Shown piece after piece: positions 51,945 through 60,929 of a DNA stretch of 64,000 nucleotides (its first letter is position 1; every line of letters begins with the position of its first letter). Source of the stretch: Oligoflexales bacterium (GTDB taxonomy: Bacteria; Bdellovibrionota_B; Oligoflexia; Oligoflexales; RGVZ01). The position numbers and the translations under genes were made by a program. The stretch covers positions 1-64,000 of the forward strand of contig CANILH010000005.1 in NCBI GenBank assembly GCA_947468665.1, read 5' to 3'. The notes below the pieces were generated by a model, which was not told the DNA's origin, did not search any database, and saw only the letters and a list, made by a program, of their open reading frames with translations.

Positions 51945-54251
51945 ATGGCCGAAGACACCCAAAATAACCGAATTCCCCGCTCAATCGAGACATCGTTTCG
52001 ACGCGTTAGTGCCATCGCAGGTACGGTTTTGGCTATTTTCTTCACTATTTTGCAGACTGCATATGAGTATCGCACAGATTTAACCCGGCCTGAAGATCGG
52101 ATTCGCGAGATCGAGCGTTCCTTAAAAGTCCCTCTCTCAATTGCCATAGCTCCTGTCGACCAGGATCGCCTCAAACTTATCGCCGACCAGGCTCTTCTGG
52201 CGGATGATATACAGACCATCGCCATCCTGAACTCCAAAAATCAGCTGCTCTACGAGAATATGAAGGTCAACGCCAAGCTGCTGGATGACACCTTCCTGCT
52301 AAAGCGGATTATCACTTTAACAGACCGCGAAGATGATAAAACAGAACTCGGCGTCGCCATGATCAAAATCACTCCGGGTCAGGCCATAGCGAGTCTTGGA
52401 CACGCGGCTCTGAATGCTTTGGTGCTGAATGCGGTAAAAATAACGGCGATTATTCTTATAATTTCCTGGTTCCTGAGGCGCAAAGTTATAAGCCCCCTTA
52501 ATAGGCTCGCCAAACAAATCAAAAAATCCATTCCGGGTGAGGTTATTGTCGTCCAGGTAGACACCGGCATAACGGATAAACAGGGAGAGAATAACGAAAT
52601 CGAGCGGGTCGCCAGGTTTATCTCTGAGCGCGAAGGTAAACTTCAGCAACTAATTGACGACCTTAAAACCCGCGAGGAAACACTTCGCAACAGCGAAGCC
52701 CATCAAAGGGATTTGGCTCAGCGCCTTGATTTTATCATGCGCGCCAACAAACTAGGGTCATGGGAAATTAATCTTCACTCGGGTGAAGCAAAATATAATG
52801 ACCGCTTCAGCGAGATGATTGGCGTATCCCCAAAACTAACTCATTTCTGGACGGCGCGGGTCCATCATGACGATCGACAAAGCTTTGAGAATGACTTCGA
52901 CTTGCACACCCGTGGCTGGTCTGAATCCATCAACAATATTCACAGGATACGCCACGAGAATGGCCCATGGGTTTGGGTCCTTTGCACAGGCTCGGCGGTC
53001 CAGCGGGACATGGAACAACGCGCGACCAGAATCGTAGGAACCAACCTTGATATCACTGATTTGGTCGATGCCCGCGAGTCCGCGCTCGCGGCCAACGTCT
53101 CCAAATCTGCGTTTCTCGCCAACATGAGCCATGAGATCCGCACCCCTCTCAACGGCGTCCTCGGCATGACCTCACTGCTAAAGCGAACCAGCCTGGACCC
53201 CATGCAGACGGAGTTTATCAAGACCATTGAGATCTCTGGTAAGCAGCTCCTAGGCGTCATATCTGACATTCTTGACCTATCAAAAGTCGAAGCGGGTAAA
53301 TTTGACCTGTCACCCGTCAAAATGAGCGTCCGCACCATAGTGGACAACGTCATCAGGATTATCGGTCCGAGCGCGGACATCAAAGGCCTTTCGCTCGTCA
53401 AAAACATCACTCCAGAGGTTCCTGAATCTGTATATTGCGATGACACAAGGCTTCAGCAGGTCTTGGTAAACCTTGCCAGCAATGCGGTAAAGTTCACTGC
53501 GCACGGACAAGTTTTTATCCACGTTGACTGCCGCCAGTCCGCTAAATACAAGGACAGGGTTGAGATCGAATTTCATATTGTTGACGAGGGAATCGGCATC
53601 CCGCCTGATCAGCTGAAAAACCTGTTCCAGGCGTTCAGCCAGGCAGACGCGACCATCACCCGCAGATATGGAGGCACAGGACTGGGACTGGCCATTTCTA
53701 AACAAATCGTGGGTCTGATGAGCGGTAAAATCGGAGTAACCAGCGAGGTAAACCGCGGCTCTGACTTTACCTTCACGATCAACGTACCGACGGTCGCCGC
53801 GATTGAAATCACCGCTCCGACCGCCGAGGTCGTCAACCCTCAGAACATTAGCTCTCTGCTGGTAAAGGCCAATATCGTAACCCAGAAAGTCATCTTCAAA
53901 ATGCTCAAAACGCTTGGCATATCACCCGCGGTGGCGACCAATGGCGTCGAGGCCACACACCTTGCGACCAGTAACCAATATGACATCATATTCATGGATC
54001 TCGTCATGCCGGAAATGGATGGTCACGAGGCCACACGACGGATCATCGCCCATGCGAAATCGAAGAATCTGCCCGTACCCGCAATCATAGCTATTACATC
54101 AACGGTCAACGAAGGCCTAAAGGAAAGACTCCTGGAAACTGGTTTCGCGGACGTCCTTGAAAAACCAATAACAATGATTCAACTCAGCACGGCCCTGCAT
54201 CATGTACAACGCCAAAGCGCTCCCGTCAAAAAAGACAAGAGCGCCTCGTAA
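51945..54251 (+). CDS. hybrid sensor histidine kinase with degenerate receiver
   Basis: A 768-aa membrane kinase. Membrane segments at about 21-42 and 156-177 bracket a periplasmic sensor of 110 residues. A HAMP-like stretch leads to PAS (LGSWEINLHSGEAKYNDRFSE), then the dimerisation helix LANMSHEIRTPLNG (H396), N-box VNLASNAVKFT and G-box GGTGLGLAIS. The C-terminal receiver (about 634-755) keeps phospho-acceptor D685 (IIFMDLVMPEMDG) and K740, but at the acidic pocket LLVKANIVTQ has K641 and A642 where E/D-D is expected. Phosphorylation there is doubtful. Confidence 0.9.
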   Translation: MAEDTQNNRIPRSIETSFRRVSAIAGTVLAIFFTILQTAYEYRTDLTRPEDRIREIERSLKVPLSIAIAPVDQDRLKLIADQALLADDIQTIAILNSKNQLLYENMKVNAKLLDDTFLLKRIITLTDREDDKTELGVAMIKITPGQAIASLGHAALNALVLNAVKITAIILIISWFLRRKVISPLNRLAKQIKKSIPGEVIVVQVDTGITDKQGENNEIERVARFISEREGKLQQLIDDLKTREETLRNSEAHQRDLAQRLDFIMRANKLGSWEINLHSGEAKYNDRFSEMIGVSPKLTHFWTARVHHDDRQSFENDFDLHTRGWSESINNIHRIRHENGPWVWVLCTGSAVQRDMEQRATRIVGTNLDITDLVDARESALAANVSKSAFLANMSHEIRTPLNGVLGMTSLLKRTSLDPMQTEFIKTIEISGKQLLGVISDILDLSKVEAGKFDLSPVKMSVRTIVDNVIRIIGPSADIKGLSLVKNITPEVPESVYCDDTRLQQVLVNLASNAVKFTAHGQVFIHVDCRQSAKYKDRVEIEFHIVDEGIGIPPDQLKNLFQAFSQADATITRRYGGTGLGLAISKQIVGLMSGKIGVTSEVNRGSDFTFTINVPTVAAIEITAPTAEVVNPQNISSLLVKANIVTQKVIFKMLKTLGISPAVATNGVEATHLATSNQYDIIFMDLVMPEMDGHEATRRIIAHAKSKNLPVPAIIAITSTVNEGLKERLLETGFADVLEKPITMIQLSTALHHVQRQSAPVKKDKSAS

Positions 54252-54270
54252 GACTCGATTATCAGAATTC

Positions 54271-56373
54271 TCAGGACTTAGGTTTCGCCGATTTTTTCTC
54301 TTGTGCCTGACGGTTCTTCTCGGTTTTGACAACCTCAGGAATAGTCAGTTTGGCCAAGTTTTTGCTGCCCTTAAGCGCTACATAGTCCGCGGTGATTCGG
54401 ATAGCCTCCTGCATCTGAAAGTCGTCGGCGAGTGCCAGCTCAGTATCGTCATCACCGGCGTCATCACCAGCCTTGGATTTTTTCTTGCTGCTTCGTTTCT
54501 CGATTTTTTCTTTTTCGGCCGCCTTCTCTTTCGCGGATTTTTCTTTGAGGGAGATTCTTGACCGCTCCAGCTCGCCTGTTTTGTAAGTTTTAATATCCTC
54601 AGCCACAATCTTGAACCCGGGGTCGGTTAGCAGACGTGAGGCACTCGCCTCCTTAAGGCGTTTCACATAAGGCGCAGCCAACCCAAGAGCCTTGTAATCA
54701 GACTCTTTGATTTTCTCCCAGGGAAGAGCGTAATCGTAGAACTTTTCCCCCATCTCGAGCTCATCCATGATATCCGGAAGCACCACGTCAGACTCAACAC
54801 CGCGAAGCTGGGTACTGGAGCCGGATGGGCGATAAAACTTTGAGATTGTCACTTTAACAGCGCCTAGTTTATCGCTGACGTCGTTAAGGTTCTGAACGGT
54901 ACCCTTACCAAACGTATGGGTATCACCCACGATAAGCCCACGTTGGTAATCCTGGATCGCGCCTGCGAAAATCTCACTGGCGGAGGCAGACTGCCTGTTG
55001 ATTACAACCGTAAGAGGCCCATCCCAGGCCACGCTTGGATCCTTGTCCTCTTGCACGTAACTATTGCCGTCACTATTCCTGATCTGAACGATGGGACCTG
55101 ACTTGATGAAAAGTCCTGAGATAGTGATCGCCTCGTCAAGAGAACCGCCTCCGTTATTACGCAGGTCGACTACGATCGCCTCGGCCCCTTGTTTTTTGAG
55201 GGACTCCAACTCACGAAGCATGTCCACAGATGAGCTCTTGAAGTCTTTTTGCTTATTCTGACGGCCCTCAAAATCCATATAAAAAGACGGCAAAGTCACG
55301 ACACCGACTTTTACGTCTTTTGCCTCAGCTCCCTCGCCCATCTGAACGATTTTAAGCGAAGACTTCGCCGCGCGGTCTGTCAGCTGCACTTTCTGACGCT
55401 TCAATACCACCTGCAACTGGACGTTTTTGCCCTTCTCCTCGCGTACGAGAGTCAGCTTCACATCTGTCCCCTGCTTACCGCGGATCAGCTTCACTACGTC
55501 CCGAAGATCCATGTCAATCACGTCGACAGGAGAATCTTTTGTCTGAGCAACCGCGACGATCTTATCCTCAACCTTGACCTTGCCGCTTTGCGCAGCCGCG
55601 CCACCGGGAACCATTGACTGAATTGTCGTGAAGCCATCCTCGCTGCGAAGCACCGCACCGATTCCCTCCAGCGAGAGTCGCGTGTTAATTCGGAAATCCT
55701 CGAGTTCGTCAGGCCCCATGTAATCACTGTGAGGGTCGAGCGCGCTGGCGAACGCGTTCAAAAATATTCCCATAACCTGGTCGCTGTTGGTTTCTTTGTG
55801 GCGTCTGCGGGTCAACTCCATGCGTTTGGTCATTTTCTCCCGGATTTTAGCCGCGTCAGTAATCGTCTCGCGCAACTGAATAATCTGAAACTTCACCCGC
55901 TTACGCCATCGGTCCGCAAGCTCGTCGCCGGTCTTGGCCCATGGAAGTTTTTTGCGGTCAACCTCCATATACTCATCAGCGGTAAAATCGTGAGTGGCAG
56001 CGATCGCCTCGTCAATAGGCTTCTGACGTTCCCCGAATCGCTTGCCATACGTTTCCACGATGTCATCAATAAAAGAGCAGTCTGCTTTGTTGATCGCCTC
56101 GTCGACTTGGGTCGAGTATTGCTTCTCAAAGCGATCAACATCACTCTGGAGAAAATAAAGCTTGCCGGGATCCCAAGCACGCACAAATAGATCCAGCGAG
56201 CGTTTGCTCAACTCATCCGTAAACTCAGTATAGGTAAAGTGCATCTTGAAATAATACTGAGTCAGGAGTCGAACCTGCTTGCAGTCCAACGCCGCAGCTG
56301 CGGTGGAGTATAAAGTCACACACGCCAAAACCGCGAAGACACGACAGGTACGATAGAAAATGCGAATAGTCAT
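54271..56373 (-). CDS. prc: tail-specific (C-terminal processing) periplasmic protease
   Basis: A 700-aa S41-family protease of Prc type. Signal peptide at 1-28, an N-terminal helical domain (to about 215), a PDZ domain (230-330) and the catalytic S41 domain. The serine lies in SASASEIFAG (about S464) and the lysine in TFGKGTVQ (K490), the Ser-Lys dyad. The C-terminal domain includes a Lys/Glu/Ser-rich stretch (KSAKEKAAEKEKIEKR...). Prc trims C-termini of periplasmic proteins such as penicillin-binding or lipoprotein substrates. It converges on the hybrid kinase gene with 19 bp between. Confidence 0.95.
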   Translation of the reverse strand: MTIRIFYRTCRVFAVLACVTLYSTAAAALDCKQVRLLTQYYFKMHFTYTEFTDELSKRSLDLFVRAWDPGKLYFLQSDVDRFEKQYSTQVDEAINKADCSFIDDIVETYGKRFGERQKPIDEAIAATHDFTADEYMEVDRKKLPWAKTGDELADRWRKRVKFQIIQLRETITDAAKIREKMTKRMELTRRRHKETNSDQVMGIFLNAFASALDPHSDYMGPDELEDFRINTRLSLEGIGAVLRSEDGFTTIQSMVPGGAAAQSGKVKVEDKIVAVAQTKDSPVDVIDMDLRDVVKLIRGKQGTDVKLTLVREEKGKNVQLQVVLKRQKVQLTDRAAKSSLKIVQMGEGAEAKDVKVGVVTLPSFYMDFEGRQNKQKDFKSSSVDMLRELESLKKQGAEAIVVDLRNNGGGSLDEAITISGLFIKSGPIVQIRNSDGNSYVQEDKDPSVAWDGPLTVVINRQSASASEIFAGAIQDYQRGLIVGDTHTFGKGTVQNLNDVSDKLGAVKVTISKFYRPSGSSTQLRGVESDVVLPDIMDELEMGEKFYDYALPWEKIKESDYKALGLAAPYVKRLKEASASRLLTDPGFKIVAEDIKTYKTGELERSRISLKEKSAKEKAAEKEKIEKRSSKKKSKAGDDAGDDDTELALADDFQMQEAIRITADYVALKGSKNLAKLTIPEVVKTEKNRQAQEKKSAKPKS

Positions 56374-56586
56374 AATGGGTTCCCCTTAACTCATTGATCT
56401 ATATATATTATCACAGCCCAGCCAAAAACCCATGCCTTCCCCCATGCCGAAAATAAGAAAAAACAATGAATTTACACCCGAATCATCATGATTTTAGCAT
56501 TTTGACAACACCCTACAGCTCAAGGCCGCGACTGAAAGTCCGAAACCCACACAGACTTTTTAATTGATTTACCCGGAGTCATCACT

Positions 56587-58560
56587 ATGGCCTCTAAAGG
56601 GAAACGAACCTTCTGGGTATCAGGAGCGCTGACACCACTCCATCTTGAGCGATGTCAGCTGCTTGCTCAGAATGGCTTCGATATTCAGATGATGAGCAGC
56701 ACAAACGAGGTTATCAAGGCGTTGGCTGCCTCCAGACCTGTGGCGATCGTTATTGACACCCCAATCATGGATAACGTGTCTGGGGATCAGACGATTCAGA
56801 CACTCTCAACAATGCCGGAAATGAACGGCGTCCGCTTCATCTTGTCCGTTACCGCACCCTCTCCCGAGGCCTCGCGCGTCGCCATGTCCGAGAACTTCCG
56901 TGATATTATTCCCATGAATATACACTCATCGGACTGGCTGCAGAGAATTCAATTTGCAACCGGAGCCAAACCAACTGGATTCCCCTCCCCTCTATGTGAA
57001 ATCAGCATGAATCAGATGGCCGTGGCACTCGCGCCTGGCCGGATCATTTGGATCAATGATACCCACATACGTATCGAGTGTCGGGGGGGACAGCGGGTTG
57101 GAAGCTCGATGCAGATTACGGGCGCCCTCGCAAAAACATTTGGTGTGCCGCATATCAGTCTGACCGTTGAGAGCATCCACAAAACTCAATTGCTGTTCCG
57201 CTTCAGCCAGGCATTAGTATGCCGATGGCGGATCGCGCAAGCCCAGGCCGAAAACGCTGCATCAATTATCCGGCTTATGGGGCAGCAAAATAACGACGCG
57301 AGGATTCGCGCGTTTGTCGCGGTATCTCGCGCTGATATCCGCAAGGCTATTGTAGGAGCCATTAACCCGGAGCGCTTTGCCGTCAAAGTCGCCTTGCAGA
57401 AGAGCACCCTTGCCCAGGAGTTATCCTATTACTCTCCTGACCTCGTGTTCATCGACGCTCGCATGATCGCTGGTCCTGACGCTGCCAGCATGCAAACAAT
57501 ATTCGCGACACTGCCGGGCGACGTTCCGGTTATTATTTACGGATCATCTATAGACCAGAGCTTGCTAAAGAAAACTTTTGGTAGCCGGCCGGTATTCGTT
57601 GAGACGTCCGTGAATCTCCCTGACATCAATAACGCGGCACACCGCTACAGAGTTGTTCATCACGCAGCCGGCATAGACGATACGGCTCGCGTTAATCCGG
57701 TCTCTCCAGATAATCCCTGGAGCAAAACGGACATCATGGTTCCGGCACGCCTGACATCGCTCAATCCATCATCTGGTGAGATTTCGCTTCCATATTCTCT
57801 GGGAGCGTTCGCCATGGCAAGGCTCGAGGCGCCGATTCTTCGAAGGGCGCTTGGCCGTGATCCCTACATTAAAATCACAGACATGGTAGAGCGAACATCT
57901 TCGCTTCAGGCGAGCCAGTTTACTCACCATGCGCACTTTTACCTCGCCGATGTTGAGAGTCGCGAGCAGGTCACCCTGTGCAATGTTCTTGTCACGATGC
58001 TCAGTGACTATTACCAAAAGCAATTTGTCGCTGCCAAAAAAGCGATTGCCATCGCCAACGTGTCGCTGGTTCAAGCTTCTGCAGCGACGGTCATCCGTCT
58101 GAACGCTGTCGGGTCGACGGCCGTCAGCACGTCAGCTCCGCTCACAGCCGGCAATCTCGCATTGAAAGAGCCTCAAAATCCGCCACCTCCGCCGGCACCT
58201 CGCCCCGAGGTCGTCAAGCAGGGACAAATCAAGGATCAAGAGGTGTCGCTCACGCCTGAGACTCTCAACACAAAACTGCGGCGGGGTGTTTTCCAGCACG
58301 AGATTGAGTTTGATTTCTCGTTTAACTGGCGAAAACATGTCGACATGACGGTCCTGAAGGCAGTCGGTGCCTTTTTCATTGCGGCGGGTATCATGGCATT
58401 TATCATCAGTCTTGCGATGAATATTGACGAGTCCTATTACAAAGAGCATGGCCGCGAATACTCGGATTTCTTCATCCGCATGACTGATCCTGAGTTCCGC
58501 AAAAAACATCCAGCTCCGGGAATGCCACAACTCGACAGGAACAATAAGAACGGCAACTAG
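56587..58560 (+). CDS. unknown protein with two pseudo-receiver-like domains and C-terminal anchor
   Basis: A 657-aa protein of unknown family. Residues 8-130 look like a receiver (VIDTPIMDNVSGD at the phospho-acceptor place has a Asp, yet the acidic pair and the lysine are absent). A region at 150-235 may be PilZ-like (RIIWINDTHIRIECRGGQRVG). A second receiver-like stretch (about 246-360) has FIDARMIAGPD. Then comes a helical segment, a Pro-rich linker (PQNPPPPPAPRPE) and one membrane segment near the end (LKAVGAFFIAAGIMAFIISLAM) with a short tail. It is divergent from prc and followed in 17 bp by a hybrid kinase. Confidence 0.72.
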   Translation: MASKGKRTFWVSGALTPLHLERCQLLAQNGFDIQMMSSTNEVIKALAASRPVAIVIDTPIMDNVSGDQTIQTLSTMPEMNGVRFILSVTAPSPEASRVAMSENFRDIIPMNIHSSDWLQRIQFATGAKPTGFPSPLCEISMNQMAVALAPGRIIWINDTHIRIECRGGQRVGSSMQITGALAKTFGVPHISLTVESIHKTQLLFRFSQALVCRWRIAQAQAENAASIIRLMGQQNNDARIRAFVAVSRADIRKAIVGAINPERFAVKVALQKSTLAQELSYYSPDLVFIDARMIAGPDAASMQTIFATLPGDVPVIIYGSSIDQSLLKKTFGSRPVFVETSVNLPDINNAAHRYRVVHHAAGIDDTARVNPVSPDNPWSKTDIMVPARLTSLNPSSGEISLPYSLGAFAMARLEAPILRRALGRDPYIKITDMVERTSSLQASQFTHHAHFYLADVESREQVTLCNVLVTMLSDYYQKQFVAAKKAIAIANVSLVQASAATVIRLNAVGSTAVSTSAPLTAGNLALKEPQNPPPPPAPRPEVVKQGQIKDQEVSLTPETLNTKLRRGVFQHEIEFDFSFNWRKHVDMTVLKAVGAFFIAAGIMAFIISLAMNIDESYYKEHGREYSDFFIRMTDPEFRKKHPAPGMPQLDRNNKNGN

Positions 58561-58577
58561 CAGGAAAAAGTAATCCG

Positions 58578-60230
58578 ATGAAAAAAGCGCCCATCCCAGC
58601 CAACGAAGCGGCAAGACTAGCGGATCTCGAGGGTTATAGCATCTTGGATTCCCTGCCTGAGCTGGCGTTCGATGACATCACTGAACTGGCAAGCTTTATC
58701 AGTGGCAAACCCATCGCTCTCGTCAGCCTCATTGACTCCAACCGCCAGTGGTTTAAGTCAAAGGTCGGACTCGGAGCAAGCGAGACGCCCAGGGATGTGT
58801 CGTTTTGCGGCCACGCGATTCACGGCGACAAGATATTCGTTGTAAACGATGCAACGAAAGACGAACGCTTCTTTGACAATCCTTTAGTGACCGGAGCGCC
58901 AAACGTGACATTTTACGCGGGTGTACCCCTCGAATCACCCCAGGGCTATAAACTCGGGACTCTGTGTGTTATCGACAGTAAGGCTGGCGCGCTCACGAAT
59001 GAACAGACTGAGATGCTCACCCGCCTCAGCCGGCAGGTTGTGGCCCAGATGGAGCTTCGCAAGCACCTCGCGGAATTTAAGGCCATCAACAAATCTCTGG
59101 CTCTCGAGACTATCGCCAAGACAGGATTCATCGCCAACATGAGTCACGAGATCAGGACACCGCTTAATGCGATCTTCGGAACACTCCAGATTTTGAAGGA
59201 GCAAAAGCTCACGCCCGCCGACCAGGAACTTCTGGCGATGGCAAAAACAGCGTCTGAGACCGTGTTGCAGCTTGTGAACGATGTCCTCGACATGTCAAAA
59301 ATCGAGGCCGGCCGCATGCTTATCAATCTCGAGCCTACGGATGTCGCGAATATTACGGACGACATCACAAAAATGTTTGCGGGCAGAGCGTCGCTTTCTC
59401 ATGTCACTGTCAGGTCGACTATTCACGACAGCGTTAAGTCACCGCTCTTGACTGACGAACTGCGTCTCAAACAAATCCTTATTAACCTGATTGGCAACGC
59501 GCTCAAATTCACCGCCGAGCGCGGCAGTGTCACGGTTGATTTGAGTGTCACGCCGAACGGTAAGGATGCCATCGCGAAATGGGTGATCAAAGACACTGGC
59601 ATCGGCATGGCAAAGGCTACGCTTGACAAACTTGGCCAGCCATTTGAGCAGGGCGATACCAACATCACAAAAAAATTCGGAGGCACCGGCCTTGGCCTGG
59701 CCCTCGTCAAACGCCTGATGACCCTTATGCAGGGAAGCTTGGAGATTGAGTCCACGCTAGGCAAGGGAAGTACCTTCACGATATCAATTCCCATGCAAAA
59801 ACACGCGGCCTACGCCGCTATAGCCAGTGACACCAGCGATGACGCCGCGCCCCTGCCATGTTCCACACTCATTGTCGACGACACCAAAACTAACCGAATC
59901 GTGCTAAACCGCATGCTTGAACCCTGGGGATTTGACAGAAAAGAGACGGACTCTGGTCTTGAGGCCCTCAAAATATTCCGAAGCGATCATCCGGCCCTGA
60001 TATTGCTGGATCTTCAGATGCCCGACATGGACGGATTTGAGGTAATACGAAACATCCGTGACTTTGAGGCATCGTCTCCAGACATAAAACGCTCCTATGT
60101 AGTTGCCGTAACAGGCCAGGTTTTTGATGACGACGTAAAACGCTGTTTTGACAGCGGGTTTGACGCGCACATTGCCAAACCCGTATCAAAAGAGGCACTG
60201 CGGAAAGTTCTCAATAAACGCCCTAAGTGA
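58578..60230 (+). CDS. cytoplasmic GAF hybrid histidine kinase
   Basis: A 550-aa soluble kinase. GAF domain at 20-160 (LVSLIDSNRQWFKSKVG, DVSFCGHAI, GTLCVIDSKAG), dimerisation helix FIANMSHEIRTPLNA (H190), N-box LIGNALKFTAE, G-box FGGTGLGLAL, and a full receiver at 428-548: D434/D435, D478 (LILLDLQMPDMDG), K534 (AKPVS). Active in every visible motif. It follows the gene at 56587 by 17 bp on the same strand, so the two probably act together. Its end overlaps fur by 8 bp on the other strand. Confidence 0.93.
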   Translation: MKKAPIPANEAARLADLEGYSILDSLPELAFDDITELASFISGKPIALVSLIDSNRQWFKSKVGLGASETPRDVSFCGHAIHGDKIFVVNDATKDERFFDNPLVTGAPNVTFYAGVPLESPQGYKLGTLCVIDSKAGALTNEQTEMLTRLSRQVVAQMELRKHLAEFKAINKSLALETIAKTGFIANMSHEIRTPLNAIFGTLQILKEQKLTPADQELLAMAKTASETVLQLVNDVLDMSKIEAGRMLINLEPTDVANITDDITKMFAGRASLSHVTVRSTIHDSVKSPLLTDELRLKQILINLIGNALKFTAERGSVTVDLSVTPNGKDAIAKWVIKDTGIGMAKATLDKLGQPFEQGDTNITKKFGGTGLGLALVKRLMTLMQGSLEIESTLGKGSTFTISIPMQKHAAYAAIASDTSDDAAPLPCSTLIVDDTKTNRIVLNRMLEPWGFDRKETDSGLEALKIFRSDHPALILLDLQMPDMDGFEVIRNIRDFEASSPDIKRSYVVAVTGQVFDDDVKRCFDSGFDAHIAKPVSKEALRKVLNKRPK

Positions 60231-60702
60231 GAATTTTTTTGCGGCCGTCACAAGCTTCTTTGTCGAGACAACGCCCAAAAAGATCCAATCGGTGAGTTTT
60301 GAGCTCCATACCGTATTTTTCGGCGATCGCTTCCTGAAGCGCCTCAATCTCATGGTCCTCAAATTCCACAACATTCCGGCACTCAACACAGATCAAGTGG
60401 TCGTGGTGGCTATCGGGATGAGCAACCTCAAAGACAGAGCGCCCGTCCTGAAAAGACTTCTGCTCTATCAGACCAGCTTCCGTCAAAAGATTCAGCGTCC
60501 GGTAAATGGTGGCGAGACCCACGTCATGACCTTCGGCATTGACCTGTCGATGCAGCTCGTCAGCATCCACATGAGAGTCGATTGAGAGAAAATGGTGGAC
60601 AATCACCCGTCGTTGCTGGGTTTGCTTAAGCCCCATGCGTTCAAGGTACTGGTCGAGACCTTCCCAAAACCACGCGAACCCTGGTGTTTCATTTTTAGGC
60701 AT
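60223..60702 (-). CDS. fur: Fur-family metal-responsive repressor
   Basis: A 159-aa Fur protein. The winged helix (LKQTQQRRVIVHHFLS...LATIYRTLNLLTEAGLIEQ) is followed by the metal-binding dimerisation domain HPDSHHDHLICVECRNVVEF (CxxC plus histidines) and a C-terminal CLDKEAC pair. The CxxC and the His-rich HHDHLIC fit Fur rather than Zur or PerR, but the exact metal is not certain. ATG at 60702; a TTG at 60717 is possible. Divergent from lpd at 211 bp. Confidence 0.88.
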   Translation of the reverse strand: MPKNETPGFAWFWEGLDQYLERMGLKQTQQRRVIVHHFLSIDSHVDADELHRQVNAEGHDVGLATIYRTLNLLTEAGLIEQKSFQDGRSVFEVAHPDSHHDHLICVECRNVVEFEDHEIEALQEAIAEKYGMELKTHRLDLFGRCLDKEACDGRKKILT

Positions 60703-60855
60703 AACATCTCTGTTCAAAACTTTGGATAATTACCGGAAATTTAAGGCCAATTCAGAGTATAGACAACTCCGACAAGGCTCAGCAAGGCTAAATCCCCAAA
60801 ACAGACCTCCGAACCGCAAAAGACATTTGGAAGAACGTGGGATTTCCATTACATT

Positions 60856-60887
60856 TCTGAGACTTAAATTTAAAGTCTGAGACTTAA
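60856..60887. promoter_or_regulatory. direct repeat upstream of dihydrolipoyl dehydrogenase
   Basis: TCTGAGACTTAA is repeated exactly at 60856-60867 and 60876-60887 (20-bp period), overlapping a near-palindrome around AAATTTAAA. It lies about 45-75 bp before the lpd start in the fur-lpd divergent region. It may be a regulator site; no Fur-box match is claimed. Confidence 0.35.
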
Positions 60888-60929
60888 GCTCTCGACCGTT
60901 GTTGAATTTTTATAGGAGCCATCCGCACT

